DNA of 16,541 bases from Thermoleophilia bacterium (GCA_014534155.1 JACVSB010000016.1:1-16541), one strand, 5' to 3'. Positions 1 through 10,260 are shown, numbered from the stretch's first letter. Numbers and translations are program-made. The notes: generated from the sequence alone by a model not told the origin.

Positions 1-578
1 AGCATGTCGTAGAGGGCGTCGTAGAGGGGACGGAGGTAGGGGTCGACCTTCGCAAGCATGTCGCCCGGGAGGAACCCGAGTCGCTCGCCCGCCTCCACCG
101 CGGGGCGCGTGAGGATGATCCGGTTGACCTTGCGCTCGGAGAGTGCGGCGACGGCGAGCGCCATGGCGAGGTACGTCTTGCCGGTGCCCGCGGGCCCGAT
201 GCCGAACGTGACGGTGCAGCGGCGGATCGCGTCCACGTAGCGCTTCTGGTTCACGGTCTTCGGCGTGATCTTCTTGCCGCGGTGGCGCCACACGACATCC
301 TCGAAGACGTCGCGCAGGTCGCGGCTCTCGTCCAGCGCGGCGAGGACGGCGTCGACCGTGCCCGCGCCGATCGCGTGGCCCGCCTCCACGAGCTCGGTCA
401 GCTCGTCCACGACGGCGCGCGCCTCCGCGAGGCTCCCCTCCTCCCCCTCGAGCGTGAGCCGGTTCCCGCGGAGGAGGACGGTGCAGGCAAGCCGGTCGCG
501 AAGCCGGGAGAGGACGCTGTCGTCGACGGTCGCAAGCTCGGCCGCGACCTCGTTCGAGACGGAGAGAACTTCCTGCAA
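1..578 (-). CDS. phoH: PhoH-family ATPase, N-terminal 192 residues (cut by window edge)
   Basis: This is a PhoH-like P-loop protein, a cytoplasmic nucleotide-binding family often linked to RNA metabolism and encoded beside ybeY; its exact role is unsettled. A Walker A motif, GPAGTGKT, lies at about residues 128-135 and is followed by the family blocks TRPAVEAGE and LGFLPGD and the near-terminal KVDPYLRPLYDALYDM. Residues 1-60 resemble the small N-terminal RNA-binding-like region of the family. The gene runs off the low-coordinate edge, so the Walker B half is not visible. The start chosen is TTG at 578-576. I see no in-frame ATG or GTG nearby upstream, and a TACACT box lies 7 bases before it. 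It follows yqeY after a 64-base gap. The family call is secure; the start is less so. Confidence 0.93.
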   Translation of the reverse strand, partial: MQEVLSVSNEVAAELATVDDSVLSRLRDRLACTVLLRGNRLTLEGEEGSLAEARAVVDELTELVEAGHAIGAGTVDAVLAALDESRDLRDVFEDVVWRHRGKKITPKTVNQKRYVDAIRRCTVTFGIGPAGTGKTYLAMALAVAALSERKVNRIILTRPAVEAGERLGFLPGDMLAKVDPYLRPLYDALYDM

Positions 579-585
579 CGGTGAG

Positions 586-591
586 AGTGTA
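586..591 (-). promoter_or_regulatory. Candidate -10 box for phoH (TACACT)
   Basis: Minus-strand TACACT lies 7 bases before the TTG start of phoH. No Shine-Dalgarno sequence is evident. The spacing would place the RNA start at or next to the start codon (leaderless mRNA). No good -35 is visible. It belongs to a pattern repeated at five other genes in the window. Confidence 0.4.
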
Positions 592-642
592 GATGGGCTC
601 CCGACGGCGCCCGCACCCGTCCGCGCTGCCCCCCGGAGGCGG

Positions 643-1086
643 CTAGGCCAGCTTCTCGCGGACGAGCTCGCGCACGTACGAGCCGTCGGCGCGCCCGGCC
701 ACCTGGGGCATGACGTCCGCCATCACGCGGCCGAGGTCTCGCAGGGACGTCGCGCCGGTCTCCGCGATCGCGTCGTCCACGATCCGCTCGAGCTCTCCCT
801 CGTCGACGGGCTCGGGCATGAACTCCTCGATCACCGCGAGCTCTGCCTCCTCCCCCGTGGCCTGCTCCTCGCGCCCGCCGCTTCGGAACGCCTCCGCGGC
901 CTCGACGCGCCGCTTCCGCTCGCGCTGGAGGACCTGCAGCTCCTCGTTCTCGGTCAGCGGGCGCTGGAGGTCCTTCTCGGCCGACCGAAGCGCGGTGAGG
1001 GCGAGCCGCAGCGCGTCGGCCCGCGCTCGCTCGCGCGCCAGCATGGCCTCCTTCAGCTCGCCTTCGATCCGCGCGATCAGCGTCAT
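643..1086 (-). CDS. yqeY: GatB/YqeY-domain protein
   Basis: This 147-residue cytoplasmic protein matches the YqeY family in full length. The family is related to the C-terminal tRNA-binding tail of the amidotransferase subunit GatB, but its own role is not established. A charged helical N-terminal half contains ALRLALTALRSAEKDL. A C-terminal half carries the family block MADVMPQVAGRADG near residues 121-134. Its ATG overlaps the TGA of the HIT gene by 4 bases (ATGA, 1083-1086), so translational coupling is likely. A tRNA-related role is only suggested by homology to GatB and by neighbours such as mtaB. Confidence 0.92.
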   Translation of the reverse strand: MTLIARIEGELKEAMLARERARADALRLALTALRSAEKDLQRPLTENEELQVLQRERKRRVEAAEAFRSGGREEQATGEEAELAVIEEFMPEPVDEGELERIVDDAIAETGATSLRDLGRVMADVMPQVAGRADGSYVRELVREKLA

Positions 1087-1415
1087 AGCGACGTGCGGAG
1101 CCGGCCGCCGAGGACGTGCCAGTGCAGGTGGAAGACGGTCTGGCCGGCGCCCTCGCCCACGTTGACGACCACGCGGTAGTCCTCGAGGCCTGCCTCGCGG
1201 GCGGTCTCGGCCACGAACTCGAGCATCCGCTTGGCCTCGTCCGGTGGAAACTCCGCCACCTCGCGCAGCGTGTCGACGTGCCGGGCGGGTAGGACGAGGA
1301 GGTGGACGGGCGCCTTGGGGTTGATGTCCCGGATGGCGACGAAGCCGTCGGCCGCGCGCACGTGCTCCCCCTCCTCCACGAGACGGCAGAAGAGACAGTC
1401 AGACCGCGACGCCAA
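1083..1415 (-). CDS. HIT-family (HinT-like) nucleotide hydrolase
   Basis: This 110-residue cytoplasmic protein belongs to the histidine-triad superfamily, whose HinT branch hydrolyses purine nucleoside phosphoramidates. The catalytic triad HLHWHV lies at residues 96-101, preceded by GQTVF. A probable zinc pair CLFC is at residues 7-10, with H46 as a likely third ligand; this is typical of bacterial HinT. The start is TTG at 1415-1413, inside the last codons of mtaB (17-base overlap). It is supported by a GGAGG sequence at 1425-1429, 9 bases upstream, the clearest ribosome-binding site in the window. The next gene, yqeY, overlaps by 4 bases. The physiological substrate cannot be told from sequence. 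Confidence 0.95.
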   Translation of the reverse strand: MASRSDCLFCRLVEEGEHVRAADGFVAIRDINPKAPVHLLVLPARHVDTLREVAEFPPDEAKRMLEFVAETAREAGLEDYRVVVNVGEGAGQTVFHLHWHVLGGRLRTSL

Positions 1416-2592
1416 CGAGCCCGTCCTCCGTCGCCCTCACGGCCCGCGCGCGCACGAACTCGCCGACCTCGCCCGGCACGAGCCAGGGCGTGTAGTCGTC
1501 CCCGTATCCGCGCCCGGGACGGTCGACGAGCACGACGTCCGTGCTCCCGACCCTCTTCCGGCGGCGCGTGAGCGCGGCCGCGGCGACGGCGCGCCGGAGC
1601 CGTTCGCTCCGCTCGCGCTTCTCCGCCGGCGGGACGCTGTCCTCGCCTGCGGTGCGCGTGCCGGGCCGCGGCGAGTAGGGGAAGACGTGCACTGCTGTCG
1701 CGCCCGCCGCCTCGACGGTCCGCAGCGTCCGTGCGAAGGCCCGCTCGTCCTCGCCGGGAAACCCGACGATGACGTCGGTCGTCACGTTGAACCCGTCCGC
1801 GCGGGAGAGGCGGCGCAGGTAGGTCGCGACCGTGTACCGGCGTCCCATCGCCCGCAGGATCCCGTCGTCGCCTGCCTGGAGCGGGACGTGCAGGTGGGGC
1901 GAGGCGGTGGGAGTCTCGCGCAGGGCGCGGACGAGGCCGTCCGTCAGGTGGTTCACCTCCACCGACGAGAGGCGCAGGCGGCGCAGGCCGGAGACGGAGC
2001 CGGCCTCGCGAACGAGGCGCGCAAGGTCGAACCCTGCGGAGCGATCCCGGTAGCAGCCGAGGTTGATCCCCGTCAAGACGACCTCGCGGTGCCCCTGATC
2101 GATGCGCCGTCGCACCTCCGCCAGGACGGCCGAGGCCGGCCGGCTGCGCGAGGGGCCGCGCACCTGAGGGATCACGCAGAACGAGCAGCCGAAGCTGCAG
2201 CCGTCCTGCACCTTGACGAACGCCCGCACGCGCCGGAAGCCGACGCGCGTGTCCGCGCACGAGGGCGCGCCGGCCTCGCGGAGGAGCGCAGCGGCGGTCT
2301 CCTCGCTCCGCCGCGAGACGACGCGCACGCGATCGGGGAGGCCGGAGAAGGCGCCGGGGAGATTGGCGGCGCATCCGGTCACGTAGACCCGCCCGGAGGT
2401 GCGCGCGGCGCGCCGGGCCGCCTGGCGCGACTTGCGCACGGCCTCGTGGGTGACGCAGCACGTGTTCACGACCGCGATCTCCGCCGCCTCCCCGACCTCG
2501 CGGTGGCCAGCGGCCGCGAGGCGCTCGCGCACCTCTTGAGCGTCGGTGTGCGAGACCTTGCAGCCGAGGAACTGGACGGAGAACGTCGCCAC
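1399..2592 (-). CDS. mtaB: tRNA t6A37 methylthiotransferase MtaB
   Basis: This 397-residue radical-SAM methylthiotransferase most likely converts t6A to ms2t6A at position 37 of ANN-decoding tRNAs. The N-terminal domain carries the three cluster-binding cysteines C11 (FLGCKVS), C45 or C46 (NTCCVT) and C74 (TGCAAN). The radical-SAM motif GCSFGCSFC has C132, C136 and C139. Downstream blocks LTGINLG, HLHVPLQAG and DVIVGFPGE are typical, and a C-terminal TRAM-like region ends the protein. The FLGCKVSHTDAQ N-terminus and the length favour MtaB over MiaB or RimO. The start is GTG at 2592-2590, 21 bases after the prmA stop, with a TACGAT box but no clear ribosome-binding site. The 3' end overlaps the HIT gene. 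Confidence 0.95.
   Translation of the reverse strand: MATFSVQFLGCKVSHTDAQEVRERLAAAGHREVGEAAEIAVVNTCCVTHEAVRKSRQAARRAARTSGRVYVTGCAANLPGAFSGLPDRVRVVSRRSEETAAALLREAGAPSCADTRVGFRRVRAFVKVQDGCSFGCSFCVIPQVRGPSRSRPASAVLAEVRRRIDQGHREVVLTGINLGCYRDRSAGFDLARLVREAGSVSGLRRLRLSSVEVNHLTDGLVRALRETPTASPHLHVPLQAGDDGILRAMGRRYTVATYLRRLSRADGFNVTTDVIVGFPGEDERAFARTLRTVEAAGATAVHVFPYSPRPGTRTAGEDSVPPAEKRERSERLRRAVAAAALTRRRKRVGSTDVVLVDRPGRGYGDDYTPWLVPGEVGEFVRARAVRATEDGLVGVAV
1425..1429 (-). promoter_or_regulatory. Shine-Dalgarno site of the HIT gene
   Basis: Minus-strand GGAGG lies inside the mtaB coding sequence, 9 bases before the TTG codon at 1415. It decides that start and implies that the HIT gene is translated from the mtaB message. 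Confidence 0.6.
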
Positions 2593-2602
2593 GGCGGGCC
2601 AA

Positions 2603-2608
2603 ATCGTA
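2603..2608 (-). promoter_or_regulatory. Candidate -10 box for mtaB (TACGAT)
   Basis: Minus-strand TACGAT sits in the 21-base gap between prmA and mtaB, 10 bases before the GTG start. TACGAT is a good actinobacterial -10 sequence. It would give a very short leader, making mtaB at least partly independent of prmA. No -35 is evident. Confidence 0.4.
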
Positions 2609-2613
2609 GTGGC

Positions 2614-3378
2614 CTACGCCCCGGCGCGCGCGCGCGTGAAGACGTCGGCCGCCCAGCCGTCGGCCTCCCGCCGCTCGAAGTGGCGCCACCCCCGCGCCTG
2701 GAAGCGCTCGCCCGCCAGGTACCCCGAGGTGACGAGGTGCTCGGCCTCGACGCGTGCGGCGAGCCGCGTCACGACGGAGAGGTCGATGTTCGCCACCGCG
2801 ACGGCGGCGGCCGGCAGCGAGGACGCGAGGACGTCCATGCGCCGCGTCTTCACCTCGAGCCCGTTCGCGCGTGCGTTCGCCTCCGTGGCCTCGACGGCGG
2901 CCGCGTCGTGGTCGACCGCGATCACCGGGGCAAAGCCGAGCCTCGCCGCCGCGAGCGCGAGCACCCCGGAGCCGCAGCCGAGGTCGAGGAGGCTCGACGG
3001 GGGCAGCGAGAGGAGCGCCGTCACGACCAGGCGCGTCGTCGCGTGAGCGCCCGTACCGAAGGCCCGGCCCGGCTCGACGACGACCGGGAGCGAGCCGTCC
3101 TCCGGCCGCTCCCACGGAGGCCCGATCCAGAGCGGCCCGATGCGCGCCGGCCGGTGGAAGCGCTTCCACGCATCCTCCCAGCCGGGAACGAGGTCCTCGA
3201 CCTCCGCCCCGGGGAAGGCTGCGCGCACGCGCGGCTCCGAAGCCTCGTCCGCGTACGCGACGAGCACGAGCGTCCCCCCGCTCGTCTCTTCCTCGAACCC
3301 GGCCGGCGCGAGCTCGATCAGGCGCGCGCGCGCCTCCTCGGCCTGCGGCTCGGGGACGAGGATCCGCACGCGGCGCAC
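2614..3378 (-). CDS. prmA: Ribosomal protein L11 methyltransferase
   Basis: This 254-residue class I SAM-dependent methyltransferase probably methylates ribosomal protein L11. The PrmA signature EPGRAFGTGAHATT is at residues 102-115, the SAM-binding loop LDLGCGSG at 131-138 and an acidic ribose-binding residue at about D156. An ANI block near residues 196-198 stands where the family has its substrate-side motif. It is somewhat shorter than the roughly 290-residue enterobacterial form, mainly in the N-terminal L11-recognition part. The start is GTG at 3378-3376, 10 bases after the dnaJ stop; a second in-frame GTG at 3369-3367 is also possible. No Shine-Dalgarno sequence is seen, so coupling to dnaJ is likely. 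Confidence 0.93.
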   Translation of the reverse strand: MRRVRILVPEPQAEEARARLIELAPAGFEEETSGGTLVLVAYADEASEPRVRAAFPGAEVEDLVPGWEDAWKRFHRPARIGPLWIGPPWERPEDGSLPVVVEPGRAFGTGAHATTRLVVTALLSLPPSSLLDLGCGSGVLALAAARLGFAPVIAVDHDAAAVEATEANARANGLEVKTRRMDVLASSLPAAAVAVANIDLSVVTRLAARVEAEHLVTSGYLAGERFQARGWRHFERREADGWAADVFTRARAGA

Positions 3379-3388
3379 CGGCCGGGGC

Positions 3389-4513
3389 TCAGCGGAACGC
3401 GGCCCGCAGCTTCTCGAAGAAGCCCTCGTCGCCCTCGCGGTAGTTCTCGTCGCTCGCGGAGCGCTCGAACTCCTCCAGCAGGCGCCGCTGCTCGTCCGAG
3501 AGCGCGCGCGGAACGGCGACGTTCACGAGCACGCGGAGGTCGCCCCGCCCGAAGCCCTGGAGGACGGGCATTCCCCGCCCGCGCAAGACGTGGATCTCGC
3601 CGGGCTGCGTCGCGGGCCGGAAGGTGAGCTCGACCTCGCCCTCGAGCGTCGGGACGGCGACGCGGGCCCCGAGCGCGGCCTGCGTCATCGTGAGCTGAAC
3701 GCTCGTGACGACGTCGTTGCCGTCGCGCACGAAGCGTTCGTCCGGCCGGATGCGAACGAGCACGTAGAGGTCACCGGCGCGGCCGCCGAGGACGCCCGCG
3801 TGCCCCTCGCCGGTCAGCCGGATGCGCTGCCCGTCGTGGATCCCCGGGGGGATCTCGACGTCGATCGCCCGCTCCTCCGTGACCCGGCCGGCGCCCGCGC
3901 ACTCGCGGCAGGGCGTCTCGACGACGTGTCCACTCCCTCTGCACTGGGGGCACGTCTGCGTGCGGACGAACTGGCCGAAGACGGACGACGACACCGACTG
4001 GACCCGTCCGGCGCCGCCGCAACCCGGGCAGGTCTCCGGCCGGGTTCCCGGCTCGGCGCCGGAGCCGTCACAGGAAGGGCAGGGAACGGCGACCGGGAAG
4101 GGGACCTCGCGCGTCACGCCCTCTGCGGCCTCCACGAGGTCGATCTCGACCTCTGCGGCGATGTCGCCGCCCCGTCCGCGGCGGCGCCCGGTCGTCGCCG
4201 TCCCGAAGACGTCCTCTCCGAAGAAGACGGAGAAGATGTCCGACAGGTTGGTGAAGTCGAAGTCGGTCGGCCGGAACCCGCCCGTCCGGAGACCCTCGTG
4301 CCCGTAGCGGTCGTAGAGCTGGCGCGTCTCGCTCTTCGAGAGCACCTCGTAGGCCTCGGCGGCCTCGCGGAAGCGCTCCCCCGCCTCCGGATGGTCGGAG
4401 ACGTCGGGGTGAAGCTCGCGCGCGAGGCGGCGGAACGCCTTCTTGATCTCGCGCTCGCTCGCCGAGCGCGGAACTCCCAGGATCTCGTAGTAGTCCTGCC
4501 CCCTCGCGGCCAT
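3389..4513 (-). CDS. dnaJ: Chaperone DnaJ (Hsp40, type I)
   Basis: This 374-residue co-chaperone stimulates the ATPase of DnaK and holds unfolded substrates. The J domain occupies residues about 7-72 with HPD at 35-37. A short Gly/Phe region follows ([19 protein letters not shown]). The zinc domain has four CxxCxGxG repeats at about 145, 162, 188 and 202, and the C-terminal substrate domain and tail complete it. All type I features are intact. Neither grpE nor dnaK is next to it; it follows hrcA after a 64-base gap and leads into prmA. The ATG start has a TACTCT box 7 bases upstream and no Shine-Dalgarno sequence. Actinobacteria often carry two DnaJ proteins, and the one beside hrcA is usually called DnaJ2. 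Confidence 0.97.
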   Translation of the reverse strand: MAARGQDYYEILGVPRSASEREIKKAFRRLARELHPDVSDHPEAGERFREAAEAYEVLSKSETRQLYDRYGHEGLRTGGFRPTDFDFTNLSDIFSVFFGEDVFGTATTGRRRGRGGDIAAEVEIDLVEAAEGVTREVPFPVAVPCPSCDGSGAEPGTRPETCPGCGGAGRVQSVSSSVFGQFVRTQTCPQCRGSGHVVETPCRECAGAGRVTEERAIDVEIPPGIHDGQRIRLTGEGHAGVLGGRAGDLYVLVRIRPDERFVRDGNDVVTSVQLTMTQAALGARVAVPTLEGEVELTFRPATQPGEIHVLRGRGMPVLQGFGRGDLRVLVNVAVPRALSDEQRRLLEEFERSASDENYREGDEGFFEKLRAAFR

Positions 4514-4520
4514 CGTTCCA

Positions 4521-4526
4521 AGAGTA
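4521..4526 (-). promoter_or_regulatory. Candidate -10 box for dnaJ (TACTCT)
   Basis: Minus-strand TACTCT lies 7 bases before the dnaJ ATG, with no Shine-Dalgarno sequence between them. This matches the TANNNT spacing of leaderless genes. A GGAACT/CGTA pair overlapping the same region (4525-4552) is an alternative promoter reading. Confidence 0.42.
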
Positions 4527-4577
4527 CGCCGGGCGCAGGCGGTCCCAGTTCCGCGGCGCGCCCACGTCCCGGGGCAG

Positions 4578-5621
4578 CTACGTCTCGTACACCTCTTCGA
4601 CGAAGAGCGAGAGCTCGTACGCGGCCGAGCGCACGGCGTCGATCGCCTTCGCGTAGTCCATCCGCCGCGGGCCGACGAGGCTCACTGTGCCGAGGTTGCG
4701 ATGCCGAAGGCCGTAGGGCGCCGCCACGAGAGAGATGCTCCTGAGATCCGGGTCGGCGAGCTCGGAGCCGACGCGGACGAAGGGCTCCTTGGAGGCGAGG
4801 TTCGCCCGCATGAGCTCGAGGAGGGCGGCCCGCTGCTCGAGGACCTCGAGCAGACGGCGGTACCCCCGCAGGTCCTCGTTTCGGAACTCGTCGAGGAGGC
4901 CCGCCGTCCCGCCGACGTACAGGCTCTCCTCGTGCGCCTCCACGAGCTCCACGAAGGCTGGGGCGAGCTCGGCGAGGAATGCGCGCTCGCGAGGCGAGAG
5001 GCCGGGGTCCTCGAAGCGGGCGCGCAGGAGCCGGGCGCCGAGCTGGAGCCCCGCCACTCGCTCGTTCAGGTACTCGCGCGCCCAGTCGGCGAGCCCGGCA
5101 TCCACCGGCGCCGAGAAGGCGAAGAGGCGCTTCGTCACCCCGCCCGTCGACGTGATGACGACGACCATCACGAGCTGCGGCTGCAGGAGCAGAACTTCGA
5201 CGTGCCTCACGACGGTCGTCTCGAGCGGCGGCGCCGAGACGAGGGCCAGGAGGTGCGTCACCTGGGCGAGGGCGTCCGTCGTCGCCCGCAGGGCGGCGTC
5301 GACTTCGCTGCGCGCGTCGGAGAGGTCGAGCGCGAGCGGCGCCGGCCGCGGGTGCAGCCGCTCCAGGATGCCGTCCACGTAGTAGCGGTAGCCGATATCG
5401 GTCGGGACGCGGCCCGCGGACGTGTGCGGGTGCGTGAGCAGCCCCTGCTCCTCGAGGACCGCGAGCTCGTAGCGTACGGTCGAGGGCGAGGCGTCGACGC
5501 CGCCTTTCTCGACGAGCGTCTTCGAGCCGACGGGCGAGCCCGTCGCGGCGTAGGCCTCGACGACCCGGGCGAGGATCTCCTCCTGTCGCCCGCTGAGGCC
5601 GGTGTCGGCACCGTGCTCCAT
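4578..5621 (-). CDS. hrcA: Heat-inducible transcription repressor HrcA
   Basis: This 347-residue repressor normally binds CIRCE operators in front of chaperonin and dnaK operons. A winged-helix DNA-binding domain occupies residues about 8-85 with the family blocks [27 protein letters not shown] and [18 protein letters not shown]. The GAF-like and dimerisation parts follow ([35 protein letters not shown]). The length is normal for the family. The start is ATG at 5621-5619, 29 bases after the hemW stop, with a TACGCT box 10 bases upstream and no strong ribosome-binding site. No CIRCE-like operator (GAGTGCTAA arms) is seen in the window, so its targets, probably groES/groEL, lie elsewhere. Confidence 0.96.
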   Translation of the reverse strand: MEHGADTGLSGRQEEILARVVEAYAATGSPVGSKTLVEKGGVDASPSTVRYELAVLEEQGLLTHPHTSAGRVPTDIGYRYYVDGILERLHPRPAPLALDLSDARSEVDAALRATTDALAQVTHLLALVSAPPLETTVVRHVEVLLLQPQLVMVVVITSTGGVTKRLFAFSAPVDAGLADWAREYLNERVAGLQLGARLLRARFEDPGLSPRERAFLAELAPAFVELVEAHEESLYVGGTAGLLDEFRNEDLRGYRRLLEVLEQRAALLELMRANLASKEPFVRVGSELADPDLRSISLVAAPYGLRHRNLGTVSLVGPRRMDYAKAIDAVRSAAYELSLFVEEVYET

Positions 5622-5631
5622 CCTGAGAGGA

Positions 5632-5637
5632 AGCGTA
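5632..5637 (-). promoter_or_regulatory. Candidate -10 box for hrcA (TACGCT)
   Basis: Minus-strand TACGCT lies in the 29-base gap after hemW, 10 bases before the hrcA ATG. The spacing would give a leader of only a few bases. No CIRCE dyad overlaps it, so autoregulation by HrcA is not supported here. Confidence 0.37.
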
Positions 5638-5650
5638 GCTCCCGTCCTTC

Positions 5651-6747
5651 TCAGGCCATGAGCTCCGCCGTGACGGCGCCTCCGAGGAAGCGCCCGCGCC
5701 GAGTGAGCCGCAGCCTTCCCTCCTCCCGGGCCGCGAGACCGAGCGCCTCGGCCCGGTCGAGCCCTTCGAGGTCGACGGCCTCGCGCACGTCGGCGAGCGC
5801 CACCGGCCGGTCGAGGCGCAGCGCCAGCATGAGGCGCTCCCGCGCGCGGGTCGCGGCGTCCAGCTCCTCGACCTCGCGCGGCGGCGTCCCGCCCGCGCGC
5901 AGCGCCGCCGTGTAGCGGGAGAGGCTCGGCGCGTTTCGCCACCGCCTGCCGCGGACCGTCGAGACGGCGCCGAGCCCGATCCCGATGTAGTCGTGTCCGA
6001 GCCAGTAGCCGAGGTTGTGCCGCGACTCCCGTCCGGGCCGGCAGAAGTTTGCGGTCTCGTACCAGCGGTACCCGGCGCCGACGAGCGTCGCGACCACGCG
6101 CTCGAAGTACCCCTCCATCGCCTCCGCCTGGCCCTCGAGCTCCGCCCCGTGCGCGTGCGAGAAGCGTGTGCCCGGCTTCGCCTCGAGCTCGTACGCCGAG
6201 ACGTGCTCGGGGCCGAGCGCGAGCGCCTCGCCGAGGTCGCGCTCGAGGTCCGCGGGAGACTGGCCCGGGATCCCGTACAGGAGATCGAGGGAGATGTTGT
6301 CGAACGAGGCGGCGCGAAGCAGGGAGAACGCCTGCCGAACGGCTTCCGGCGTCGCCCGCCGCTCGAGGACGGCGAGGAGGTGCGGCTGGAAGCTCTGGGC
6401 GCCGAGGGAGACGCGCGTGACGCCGGCGCGCGCGAGCGCGCGGGCGAGATCCTTGCTCACCGTCTCGGGGTTCGCCTCGACGGTCGTCTCCTCGGCGCGC
6501 GGGAGCGCCGAGAGCAGCCGTCCCAGTGCGCTCGCCTCCGTGAAGGTCGGCGTCCCGCCGCCGACGAACACGGTCGCAAGCGGCTCGGCGAGGAGCGGGC
6601 GCACGAGCTCGAGCTCGCGAAGGAGCGCCTCGACATACTCCCCGTGCGCGGCCGACCGTCCGACCAGCGTGACGAAGTCGCAGTAGCCGCACCGATGCGC
6701 GCAGAAGGGGACGTGCACGTACAGGTGGCGGACGTCTGCGGTCGCGC

Positions 6748-6751
<4 letters not shown>
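5651..6751 (-). CDS. hemW: Radical-SAM heme chaperone HemW
   Basis: This 366-residue protein is HemW, formerly annotated as an oxygen-independent coproporphyrinogen oxidase-like protein; characterised members bind and transfer heme. The cluster motif CAHRCGYC has C17, C21 and C24. GGGTPT is at residues 64-69, VEANPET at 91-97, SLGAQSF at 115-121 and the HemW-type HNLGYW block at 245-250. A winged-helix-like C-terminal region follows. The start is GTG at 6751-6749, overlapping the lepA TGA by 4 bases (GTGA). An open frame continues upstream inside lepA, but that part is arginine-rich and lacks family similarity. The lepA-hemW-hrcA order is widespread in bacteria. Confidence 0.95.
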
Positions 6752-8531
<1,780 letters not shown>

Positions 8532-8535
<4 letters not shown>

Positions 8536-10235
8536 GCGGGGCGGGAGCGGCGGAAGAGCGAGCGCAGGACGTCGAGCTCCGCGATTCGAAGGATACGGGC
8601 GAGCACGAGGAAGACGGCCGTCGCGGCGAGAACGGCTCCGCCGACGGAGAGGACCTGGCCGCCGAGCGAGCGCCCGGCGAGGCTGTCGAGCGCCGACCAG
8701 ACGCCGTACGCGGCCGCCGCGACGGCGCCGGAGGCGACGACGAGGCGGGCGTATGCGTCGAGGGTCCGCCGCCCCTCGATCCTGCCGACACGGCGGCGGA
8801 AGACGACCAGGAGCGCAGCGGTCCCCGCGATGTTGACGACCGATGTCGCGAGCGGGATCGCCCACACGCCGAGGCGGAAGAGCGCGGCGTTCAGGACGAC
8901 CTGGAAAGCGAGGTTGCCCAGGGCGACGGCGGTCGGTACCCACGGCGACTGCAGGCTGAAGAACGCCCGCGTGAGCATGAGCATCGTCCCGTTGAAGGTG
9001 AGGCCCGCCGAGAACGCGACGAGCGCCTGGGCGACGATCTCCGTCTCGTGCGGCCCGAACTCGCCGCGCTCGTAGAGGAGGCGGACGATCGGGACGGCGA
9101 GCGCCGCCGAGATCGCGCTCGCAGGCAGGAGCAGAAAGCCAATCTGGCGCAGGCCGGCGGCCGTCGCCCTCCGCAGACCGTCCAGGTCGCCGCGCGCCGC
9201 GAGCCGGGCGAGGGACGGGAAGAGCACCGTCGCGATCGCGACCGAGAACATCCCCTGCGGGAGCATGTAGATGCGGAAAGCCGCTTCGATCGCGCTCGGG
9301 GCGAGCGTCGGGTCGATGTAGCGGGCGGCGAAGAATGTGTTGATGACCTGGTTGAAGTTGACGAGCCCGAGCCCGAGCGTGACGGGGAGCATGAGCACGA
9401 AGACGCGACGGACGCCGGGATCTCGCCAGTCGACGACGACGCGCAGGCGGTCGTCCCGGCCCCGAAGCCACGGAAGCGGGAGGAGGAGCTGGATCACGGT
9501 CCCCGCGACGATGCCCCCCGCGTACACGTAGAGCTTCGCCGAGGCGCTGTCGGCCCGGGGGACGCCGACGACAAGCGCCGCGATGATCGCGAGGTTCCAG
9601 AATACGGGCGTGAGCGCCGGCACCGCGAAGTGCTCGTACGTGTTCAGGATCCCGACGACGACGCCGGAGAGCCCGAGCAGCACGACGATCGGAAAGAGGA
9701 CGCGCGAGAGGCCGACGACCAGGTCGGCTTCGGCACCCTGGTATCCGAACGGCCGCATGAGCCACGGCGCGAGCAGCACGAAGAGCGCGGTCAGGCCGCC
9801 GAGGCCGAGGAGGACGAGCCAGAAGAGCGTCGAGGCGACCCTCCAGGCGCGGACCGCCTGGCGCTTCTCGAGGAGCTCGCTGAAGACCGGGACGAAGGCG
9901 GCCGACAGGGCCGCGTCCGCGACGAGTGCGCGGACGAGGTTCGGGATCTGGAACGCGACGGTGAAGGTGTTGATCGGCCCCTCGACGCCGAAGTAGCGGC
10001 GCGCCACGATCTCGCGGAAGAGGCCGAGGATGCGCGACGCTCCCGTGGCGACCGAGAAGACCGCCGTCGAGCGCGCGACGCGAGCGCGCCGCGCCGTCGT
10101 CTCGGAGCGAGCGGCGTCCTCCGAGGCGGGCGCCGACCGGCCGCCGGCGGCGTCGGCCGCCGCGGGAGCGCCGGGAGCCGCCCCGGCGGAGGGGTCGCCG
10201 GGCGACGAACGTCTCTCGTCGGCCCCGCGCGACAT
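8532..10235 (-). CDS. murJ: Lipid II flippase MurJ (MviN family)
   Basis: This 567-residue polytopic membrane protein of the MOP superfamily should flip lipid II across the membrane for peptidoglycan synthesis. After a roughly 50-residue Ala/Pro/Ser/Gly-rich cytoplasmic tail come the family blocks [38 protein letters not shown] and VPVFSELL. Many hydrophobic helices follow, with [19 protein letters not shown] in the middle. A short basic C-terminal tail has no pseudokinase-like domain, unlike mycobacterial MurJ. The ATG at 10235-10233 is preceded by TACCAT at a 6-base distance and no Shine-Dalgarno sequence. It is divergent from rpsT and overlaps lepA by 4 bases. Its position between rpsT and lepA is less usual. 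Confidence 0.94.
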
Positions 10236-10241
10236 GGCCGG

Positions 10242-10247
10242 ATGGTA
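10242..10247 (-). promoter_or_regulatory. Candidate -10 box for murJ (TACCAT)
   Basis: Minus-strand TACCAT lies 6 bases before the murJ ATG and fits the leaderless spacing. murJ is the first gene of the murJ-lepA-hemW group and has rpsT divergent upstream, so a promoter is required in this 108-base gap. Confidence 0.48.
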
Positions 10248-10260
10248 GGGAAGCGCCTCG

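Noticed and set aside
6..27. Short tandem repeat GTCGTAGAGGG at the window start
   Set aside because: It encodes the conserved PhoH stretch LYDALYD; the repetition follows from the protein sequence.
622..645. GC-rich stretch after yqeY considered as a terminator
   Set aside because: Pairing is imperfect with almost no loop and no T-run follows, so it is not distinguishable from background.
398..3169. Minus-strand open frame of 923 codons across phoH to prmA
   Set aside because: It is a frame-shifted shadow of five recognised genes on the same strand. The translation is Arg/Ala/Gly low complexity and no domain is visible.
1231..3627. Plus-strand open frame of 798 codons opposite mtaB and prmA
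   Set aside because: It is antisense to mtaB, prmA and the HIT gene, with no recognisable motifs and the biased composition typical of shadow frames.
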